Origin: LMDS01 sp040384825
GTDB lineage: Bacteria > Pseudomonadota > Gammaproteobacteria > Burkholderiales > Burkholderiaceae_C
Length of the DNA stretch: 64,000 nucleotides
Direction of reading: 5' to 3'
NCBI GenBank assembly: GCA_040384825.1
Contig: JAZKIO010000003.1
Span: 1 to 64,000, forward strand
Shown: positions 59,214-64,000 of the stretch, piece after piece
How the letters are laid out: the number at the start of each line of letters is the position of its first letter
Position numbering within the stretch: position 1 is the first letter of the stretch
Position numbers and translations under genes: made by a program
The notes under the pieces: model-generated
What the model was told of the DNA's origin: nothing
The model's database searches: none
Seen by the model: the letters and a program-made list of their open reading frames with translations, nothing else

Positions 59214-60112
59214 GCGCTGGCGTCGGGCTCCAGCAGGAACCCGCGCACTGCCTCGATCTGGTCGGCCGCGACCAGCGTCGGCGCATGCCCCACGCCGGGG
59301 AACTCGACCAGCCGCGCGCGCGGCCCGCGCTCGGCCATCGCGCGGGCGGTCTCGGGCGCGAGCAGGTCGGACTCGGCGCCGCGCAGCAGCAGCGTCGGGC
59401 AGCGCACGGCGTCGTACGCGGCCCAGGTCATCCGCTCGCCGACGGCGGCGATCTCGGGCGTCATCGCCTTGATCGGCACCGCGATCGCAGGGTCGTAGTG
59501 CAGCTTGAAGCCGTCGCCATCGGGCTTGAGCATCGGCCGCGACAGCGCCAGCCATTGCTCGCGGGTGTGCGGGCCGAAGCTGGCGGAGATCGTCTGCAGG
59601 TAATCGGCGGCCTCGTCGACGCTGGCCCAGCGCAGCGGCTGGCCGAGGTAGCCGCTGATGCGCGTCAGCGCCTCGAAGCGGATCGCCGGGCCGACGTCGT
59701 TCAGCACGAGCTTCGCGATCGGCGTGTTCGGCAGCGAGGCCAGGCCCATGCCGATCAGCCCGCCCATCGAGGTGCCGACCCAGTGCACCGTCTGCGCATC
59801 GAGACGCGCGAGCAGCGTGACCATGTCGGCCACGTAGGCGGGGATCGCGTAGCCGGCCGGGTCGGCGAGCCAATCGGACTGGCCGCGGCCGACGACGTCG
59901 GGGCAGACCACGCGGTACTCGCCGCGCATCGCGCGGGCCAGCGTGTCGAAATCGCGCGCCTGGCGCCCCACGCCGTGCACGCACACCAGCACCTTCGAGT
60001 TGGCGGCGTCGCCCCACTCCCAGTACGCCATGCGGTGCAGCCCGCGCGCCCCCAGGCACTGGACGTGGTTCAGGCGCGGTGCGTCACTCGCTGGGGCGTC
60101 GGTCGGGTTCAT
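59210..60112 (-). CDS. Alpha/beta hydrolase
   Basis: A 300-residue soluble hydrolase. The nucleophile elbow is GTSMGG (about residue 113), the oxyanion region is VHGVGRQARDFDTLA, and the acid and His are in LLLRGAESDLLAPE and FPGVGHAPTL. This architecture fits an esterase or lactonase; the substrate is not predictable. It overlaps relA by 4 bp (ATGA), so the two are translationally coupled, an arrangement without an obvious metabolic logic. No signal peptide. Confidence 0.9.
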   Translation of the reverse strand: MNPTDAPASDAPRLNHVQCLGARGLHRMAYWEWGDAANSKVLVCVHGVGRQARDFDTLARAMRGEYRVVCPDVVGRGQSDWLADPAGYAIPAYVADMVTLLARLDAQTVHWVGTSMGGLIGMGLASLPNTPIAKLVLNDVGPAIRFEALTRISGYLGQPLRWASVDEAADYLQTISASFGPHTREQWLALSRPMLKPDGDGFKLHYDPAIAVPIKAMTPEIAAVGERMTWAAYDAVRCPTLLLRGAESDLLAPETARAMAERGPRARLVEFPGVGHAPTLVAADQIEAVRGFLLEPDASA

Positions 60113-60166
60113 GGCGACGATCGTAAGGCCTCGTCGCGCGCCGCACCCGCGCTCGCGCCCGAGCCA

Positions 60167-60877
60167 CTACTTCGTCATCTGCACGGTGCCGCTGACGTTG
60201 ACCATCACCACGCCTTTGCCCGGCTCGACCGGCAGCGCCTCGTCGTAGGCCGGGGCGGCCGCGCGGGCCGACATCGCCACGGCGCGCGGCATCGGCTGCT
60301 GCTCGTTGCCGGACACGTTGACCTCCCGGATCGTGTAGCCCGCGTAGCCGAACTGGCGCGCGTACTCGGCGGCCTTGGCGCGGTAGCGGGTGATCGCCTG
60401 CGCCGCGACTTCGCCTTCCGAGCGCTCGCGCAGTTCACGCGACAGCGCGTAGCCGACGCGGTTGATCGTCAGCGTGGTGATGCGGCCGCTCAGCTGGCCG
60501 ATGCCCTGCATGTCGCGGCCTTCGACGATCAATTCGGCGCTGCCCTGCCAGCCGTTCGTCGCGCCCTTCGAGGTGTAGCGCGGCGACAGCGAGAAGTTGC
60601 CGGTCTGCACTTCGATCTGCCCCGGGCGCGCGACCTTCTTCGCCTCGGCCAGCGCGGCGTCGAGCGCCTGTTTCAGCTGCGACTGGACGGCCGCCGCGTC
60701 CGCCCCCTCGCGGGTGGTGTTGAACGTGATGCTGAGCAGGTCGCGAACGACCTCCAGGCTCGCGCTGCTGGACAGGTTGACGACGCCTTGCGGCGGCGGC
60801 TCATCCGCCGACCAGGCGAGCGGCGCCACGAGGGCGAGGAGCAGCGCGGCGCTGCGGTGAAGGGTCGGGTGCGACAT
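60167..60877 (-). CDS. Secreted SIMPL domain (DUF541) protein
   Basis: A 236-residue protein with a signal peptide (SAALLLALVAPLAWSADE) and a DUF541/SIMPL domain: VNLSSSASLEVVRDLLSITF, an intermediate QTGNFSLSPRY, and IREVNVSGN near the C-terminus. Members are periplasmic or outer-membrane associated; the function is unknown (oxidative stress or IL-1 signalling annotations come from animals). A strong GGAGG precedes the ATG. It is divergent from the ompR-like gene, with a shared 158-bp region that contains an inverted repeat. Confidence 0.88.
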   Translation of the reverse strand: MSHPTLHRSAALLLALVAPLAWSADEPPPQGVVNLSSSASLEVVRDLLSITFNTTREGADAAAVQSQLKQALDAALAEAKKVARPGQIEVQTGNFSLSPRYTSKGATNGWQGSAELIVEGRDMQGIGQLSGRITTLTINRVGYALSRELRERSEGEVAAQAITRYRAKAAEYARQFGYAGYTIREVNVSGNEQQPMPRAVAMSARAAAPAYDEALPVEPGKGVVMVNVSGTVQMTK

Positions 60878-60951
60878 GGAAGACCTCCGTTGGACGATGC
60901 AGGCTTATACGTTTGCGCCCGCCGGACGGGGTGAAATCCCGGGCACAAAGC

Positions 60952-61021
60952 ATTTGTAACAGGTGGTCAAGGCGATCAGAATCGGGTCGGTTTCGTGTCC
61001 AAAATCGGCTCTGTTACAAAT
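60952..61021 (+). promoter_or_regulatory. Promoter and 11-bp inverted repeat of the ompR/envZ pair
   Basis: ATTTGTAACAG (60952-60962) and its exact reverse complement CTGTTACAAAT (61011-61021) are separated by 48 bp. The left arm overlaps a -35-like TTGTAA (60954-60959), followed 17 bp later by a -10-like CAGAAT (60977-60982). The GTAAC core resembles parts of OmpR-type binding sites, so autoregulation by the adjacent response regulator is likely; that is inference. Confidence 0.5.
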
Positions 61022-61035
61022 TTGGAGCTCAATGC

Positions 61036-61770
61036 ATGACCGCTGTTGCCAACCCGCGCCCCGACCGAGTGGTCGTCGTCGATGACGACGCCCGCATCCG
61101 CGACCTGCTGCGCCGCTACCTGACGCAGGAAGGTTTCGAGGTGCTGCTCGCCGAAGACGCGAAGGCACTCAACCGCCTGCTCACCCGCGAGACGGTCCAC
61201 CTGATCGTGCTCGACCTGATGCTGCCGGGCGAAGACGGCCTGTCGATCTGCCGCCGCCTCCGTGCCGCGAACGACCTGACGCCGATCATCATGCTGACCG
61301 CCAAGGTCGAGGATGTGGACCGCATCGTCGGCCTGGAGGTCGGCGCCGACGATTACCTGCCCAAGCCGTTCAACCCGCGCGAACTGCTGGCCCGCATCCA
61401 CGCGGTGCTGCGCCGCCGCCCGACGCTGGAGGCACCCGGCGCACCGGCACTCGAGGCGCAGACCGTGACCTTCGGCCCGTTCGAGTTCGACCTGGCCTTG
61501 CGCCGGTTGAGCAAGGAAGGCGAGCAGATCGCACTCACCACCGGCGAGTTCTCGATGCTGAAGGCGCTGGTGCGCCACCCGCGCCAGCCGCTGTCGCGTG
61601 ACAAGCTCGCGCAACTGGCGCGCGGCCGCGAGTTCGAGCCGTTCGACCGAAGCCTCGACGTGCAGATCTCGCGCCTGCGCAAGATGATCGAGCCCGACCC
61701 GGCCCAGCCTCGCTACATCCAGACCGTCTGGGGCGTCGGCTACGTGTTCGTCCCGGACGGCGCGGCGTGA
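61036..61770 (+). CDS. ompR: OmpR-family response regulator
   Basis: A 244-residue transcription factor with an N-terminal receiver (acceptor Asp in LIVLDLMLPGEDG, about residue 61; Lys in LPKPFNPREL) and a C-terminal winged helix (SLDVQISRLRKMIEPDPAQP, then TVWGVGYVF). Similarity to OmpR is high, including length. It lies upstream of the kinase gene with 68 bp between, which contain a UUCG hairpin. The cognate signal is unknown; porin regulation is only assumed from the name. Confidence 0.92.
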   Translation: MTAVANPRPDRVVVVDDDARIRDLLRRYLTQEGFEVLLAEDAKALNRLLTRETVHLIVLDLMLPGEDGLSICRRLRAANDLTPIIMLTAKVEDVDRIVGLEVGADDYLPKPFNPRELLARIHAVLRRRPTLEAPGAPALEAQTVTFGPFEFDLALRRLSKEGEQIALTTGEFSMLKALVRHPRQPLSRDKLAQLARGREFEPFDRSLDVQISRLRKMIEPDPAQPRYIQTVWGVGYVFVPDGAA

Positions 61771-61791
61771 GCCAGCGCACGACCTGACTCC

Positions 61792-61811
61792 ACGGCTCCT
61801 TCGGGAGCCGT
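61792..61811 (+). terminator. UUCG hairpin between ompR and kinase genes
   Basis: ACGGCTCC, TTCG, GGAGCCGT: a perfect 8-bp stem with an ultra-stable UUCG loop, in the 68-bp gap between the two genes. Only TTCTCGT follows, a poor T tract. It may act as a partial terminator or mRNA stabiliser that sets a lower kinase level. Confidence 0.55.
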
Positions 61812-61838
61812 TCTCGTGTCTGGTAGCCTGATCCTTCG

Positions 61839-63167
61839 ATGAAGTCCAAAAAAGTCGCGCTCAGCCTGTTCTGGCGAACGTTCTTCCTGATCGCGCTGCT
61901 GCTGGTGGGCGGCGTGTTCGCGTGGACCCAGACCTTCCGCGCGCTGGAGATCGAACCGCGGGCCACGCAGCAGGGCCAGCAGATCGCCGGCCTCGTCAAG
62001 CTGGCGCGCGCAGCACTGGAATCGAGCGACGGCATCAACCGCGTCGCGCTGATCAAGGGCATCTCGAACCAGGAATCGCTGCGCCTGGCGCCCCGGGAGC
62101 CCGGCGACAAGTGGGAACCGTACGAGACCGACCGCGTCACGCGTGCGATCGGCCACGAACTGCGTCGCGAGCTCGGGCCGGACACCGTCGTGGCCAGCTC
62201 GGTCAACGGCTCGCCAGGCCTGTGGGTCGGCTTCTCGATCGAGAAGGACCCGTTCTGGCTGCAGGCCGACCCCAGCCGCGCCGGGCCGATCCTCTGGAAC
62301 ACGCTGATGCTCTGGGTCAGCATGGCGCTGCTGGCCACCGTGATCGGCTCGGCCGCGATCGCACGCCTCATCAACCAGCCGCTCAAGGAATTGAGCTTCG
62401 CCGCCAGCCGCATCCGCGAAGGCGAATTCGATTCGCGGCTCGACGAGAACACGCTGACCAGCGAGATCCGCCAGGTCAACATGGGCTTCAACCGCATGGC
62501 GCGCGAGCTCGCCAAGGTGGAGCAGGACCGCGCCGTGATGCTGGCCGGCATCTCGCACGACCTGCGCACGCCCCTCGCCCGCCTGCGGCTCGAAGCCGAG
62601 ATGAGCGTGCACGACGAAGAGGCCAAGCAGAACATGGCGCTCGACATCGACCAGCTCGACGCCATCATCGACAAGTTCATGGACTACGCCCGCCCCGGCG
62701 ACAGCGTGCTGATGCCGGTGCACCTGAGCAGCGTGGTCGACCGCGAGATGGCCGCGTTCCGCGACCCGACGCAGATCCGCATCAGCTCGCGCGTGGCGAT
62801 CGACACCAAGGTGATGGCCGACGACATCGAGCTCGGCCGCGTGCTGCAGAACCTGTTCGAGAACGCGCGCCGCTACGGCCGCTCCACCGACACGGGCATC
62901 GCCCGCGTGCAGGTCAGCTATGCGCGCACCGGGCCGTGGGTAATCCTGACCGTGCGCGATTTCGGCCAGGGCGCCGACCCGAAGAAGCTCGCGCAGCTGA
63001 CCACCCCGTTCTTCCGCGGCGACGCCGCGCGCACCGCGGCGACCGGCGCGGGGCTGGGCCTGGCGATCGTCGACAAGGCGGTGCAGCGCATGGGCGGCAC
63101 CTTCGAGCTGGCCAACGCGCCGGACGGCGGGTTGATGGCGCACATCCGGCTGAAAAAGGCGCCCTGA
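61839..63167 (+). CDS. envZ: EnvZ-like sensor histidine kinase
   Basis: A 442-residue inner-membrane sensor. Two membrane helices (FLIALLLVGGVFAWTQT near 16-32 and WNTLMLWVSMALLATVIGSA near 153-172) flank a periplasmic domain of about 120 residues; a HAMP segment follows (INQPLKELSFAASRIREGEF), then the HisKA with ISHDLRTPLARLRLE (His about 240) and HATPase motifs LQNLFENARRYG, VRDFGQGAD and GAGLGLAIV. The N-terminus is EnvZ-like, so the symbol is by similarity with its partner ompR. It starts with ATG 68 bp after ompR. Confidence 0.92.
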   Translation: MKSKKVALSLFWRTFFLIALLLVGGVFAWTQTFRALEIEPRATQQGQQIAGLVKLARAALESSDGINRVALIKGISNQESLRLAPREPGDKWEPYETDRVTRAIGHELRRELGPDTVVASSVNGSPGLWVGFSIEKDPFWLQADPSRAGPILWNTLMLWVSMALLATVIGSAAIARLINQPLKELSFAASRIREGEFDSRLDENTLTSEIRQVNMGFNRMARELAKVEQDRAVMLAGISHDLRTPLARLRLEAEMSVHDEEAKQNMALDIDQLDAIIDKFMDYARPGDSVLMPVHLSSVVDREMAAFRDPTQIRISSRVAIDTKVMADDIELGRVLQNLFENARRYGRSTDTGIARVQVSYARTGPWVILTVRDFGQGADPKKLAQLTTPFFRGDAARTAATGAGLGLAIVDKAVQRMGGTFELANAPDGGLMAHIRLKKAP

Positions 63168-63186
63168 GCGCCCTGCCGAAGCCGGC

Positions 63187-63690
63187 TCAGCTCTTCCAGA
63201 GCATGCAGATGGCGCGCGCCTCAATCGCTTCGCCGAGCCCGACCGGCCCCATCTTCTCGGCCGTCTTGGCCTTCACGCTGACCTGATCGACCGCGACGAC
63301 CAGCGCCTGCGCGACGCGCTGGCGCATGCCGAGGATGTGCGGCGCCATCTTCGGCGCCTGCGCGATGATCGTGCTGTCGATGTTGCCGATCAGCCAGCCG
63401 GCACCGCGCACGCGCCGCGCCGCCTCCGCGAGCAGCGCGAGCGAATCGGCGCCTTTGTACTGCGTGTCGGTGTCGGGGAAGTGGAAGCCGATGTCGCCCA
63501 TCGCCGCGGCGCCGAACAGCGCGTCGGTGATCGCGTGGCAGAGCGCGTCGGCATCCGAGTGGCCCAGCAGCCCGTGCGTGTGCGGGATCTCGACGCCGCC
63601 GAGCACGAGCCGGCGGCCTTCGACCAGCGCGTGCGTGTCCCAGCCCTCGCCGATGCGCCACAGGGGCGGTTTGATGCGGGGTCCGTTCAT
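63187..63690 (-). CDS. ispF: 2-C-methyl-D-erythritol 2,4-cyclodiphosphate synthase
   Basis: Methylerythritol phosphate pathway enzyme that forms the cyclodiphosphate with release of CMP. The 167 residues contain the metal site GWDTHALVEGRRLVLGG, HSDADALCHAITDALFGAA with the key Asp and His, the segment GFHFPDTDTQYKGADS, and the closing NIDSTIIAQAPKM and KAKTAEKMGPVG. Length matches the family (155-165). The ATG at 63690 overlaps the ispD stop by 4 bp; the enzymes may be coupled as in organisms with a fused IspDF. It is convergent with envZ. Confidence 0.96.
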   Translation of the reverse strand: MNGPRIKPPLWRIGEGWDTHALVEGRRLVLGGVEIPHTHGLLGHSDADALCHAITDALFGAAAMGDIGFHFPDTDTQYKGADSLALLAEAARRVRGAGWLIGNIDSTIIAQAPKMAPHILGMRQRVAQALVVAVDQVSVKAKTAEKMGPVGLGEAIEARAICMLWKS

Positions 63691-64000
63691 GGGCGTGTTC
63701 TCAGCAGTCGTTCGGCCAGCGCGAAATCGGCCGGCCAGGTGATCTTGAAGTTCTCGATCGAGCAGGCGACCAGCTTCGGCGCGTGGCCGAGCGCCTCGAT
63801 CGCGCTGGCTTCGTCGGTGACGTTCCCGCCGGCGTGGTCGATCGCGTCGCGCAGCAGGCCGATGCGGAACATCTGCGGCGTCTGCGCCTGCCACTTGCCG
63901 CGGCGGTCGATCGTGGCGGTCACGCGGCCGCCGTGCTCGTCCTTGAGCGTGTCCGCGACCGGCAGCGCGAGCAGGCCGCCCACGGCGTCGTCGAGGCAGG
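63687..64000 (-). CDS. ispD: 2-C-methyl-D-erythritol 4-phosphate cytidylyltransferase (5' end outside window)
   Basis: The 104 visible residues are the C-terminal part of IspD, which joins CTP to methylerythritol phosphate. Recognisable segments are GGLLALPVADTLK, TIDRRGKWQAQTPQMFRIGLLRDAI and TDEASAIEALGH, then VACSIENFKITWPADFALAE, which is the typical end of the protein. The N-terminal nucleotide-binding part, including the usual GxGxR motif, lies beyond the right edge. It precedes ispF with an ATGA overlap. Together they carry out two of the MEP isoprenoid steps. Confidence 0.95.
   Translation of the reverse strand, partial: CLDDAVGGLLALPVADTLKDEHGGRVTATIDRRGKWQAQTPQMFRIGLLRDAIDHAGGNVTDEASAIEALGHAPKLVACSIENFKITWPADFALAERLLRTRP

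Overview
The window is a stretch of chromosome from a high-GC betaproteobacterium, most likely of order Burkholderiales in the Rubrivivax/Leptothrix/Piscinibacter neighbourhood. This placement is an inference from the strongly GC-biased codon use, the order exbB-exbD-lpxK-ycaR-kdsB-adk, clpS-clpA, a PHA-granule regulator (phaR) and an Oar-type TonB receptor. I see no rRNA, insertion sequence, prophage or CRISPR array. One tRNA gene is present. Coding density is very high and stop/start overlaps (ATGA, TGATG) are frequent, so most genes appear to sit in operons.

Left part (1-11.4 kb): clpA (cut by the left edge) with clpS, a cold-shock gene, icd, a secreted DUF192 protein, sodB and xseA. Then a plus-strand run follows: exbB-exbD-lpxK-ycaR-kdsB, adk and a short-chain dehydrogenase. 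11.5-18.6 kb: a self-contained Ton module on the minus strand made of an Oar-like receptor, TonB, ExbB, two ExbD and a periplasmic helical-repeat protein. 18.9-31.7 kb: a nearly gapless minus-strand run, guaB, MFS transporter, guaA, small membrane protein, tadA, S66 LD-carboxypeptidase and a four-gene peptide ABC importer. 31.8-35.1 kb: a DUF4124 protein, rnfH and ratA, then smpB overlapping a cytochrome P450.

35.1-48 kb (all minus strand): metC-like lyase, FAD disulfide oxidoreductase, rimO, a secreted metallopeptidase coupled to a protein resembling its own N-terminal domain, phaR, a branched-chain-type binding protein, a TetR regulator with a PaaG-like isomerase, then a DNA-break-repair island (topoisomerase IB, small SAP-like protein, polymerase-only LigD, Ku). 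48.0-55.9 kb: one 2619-codon gene for a giant hybrid sensor kinase that combines a degenerate GGDEF domain, a pseudokinase, an ATPase module, GAF, histidine kinase, receiver and an Hpt domain that has lost its histidine. Right part (56.1-64 kb): two small unknown genes, tRNA-Val(GAC), relA, an alpha/beta hydrolase, a SIMPL protein, an ompR/envZ-type two-component pair behind an 11-bp inverted repeat, and ispF/ispD (ispD cut by the right edge).

The least ordinary loci are the giant kinase with three degenerate domains, the aspzincin peptidase with a stand-alone propeptide-like partner, the dedicated Ton/Oar module, the ligase-less Ku/LigD-Pol/TopoIB island, and the doubly anchored peptide-binding protein coupled to an S66 peptidase. 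All functional statements rest on reading motifs by eye; no database search was run.
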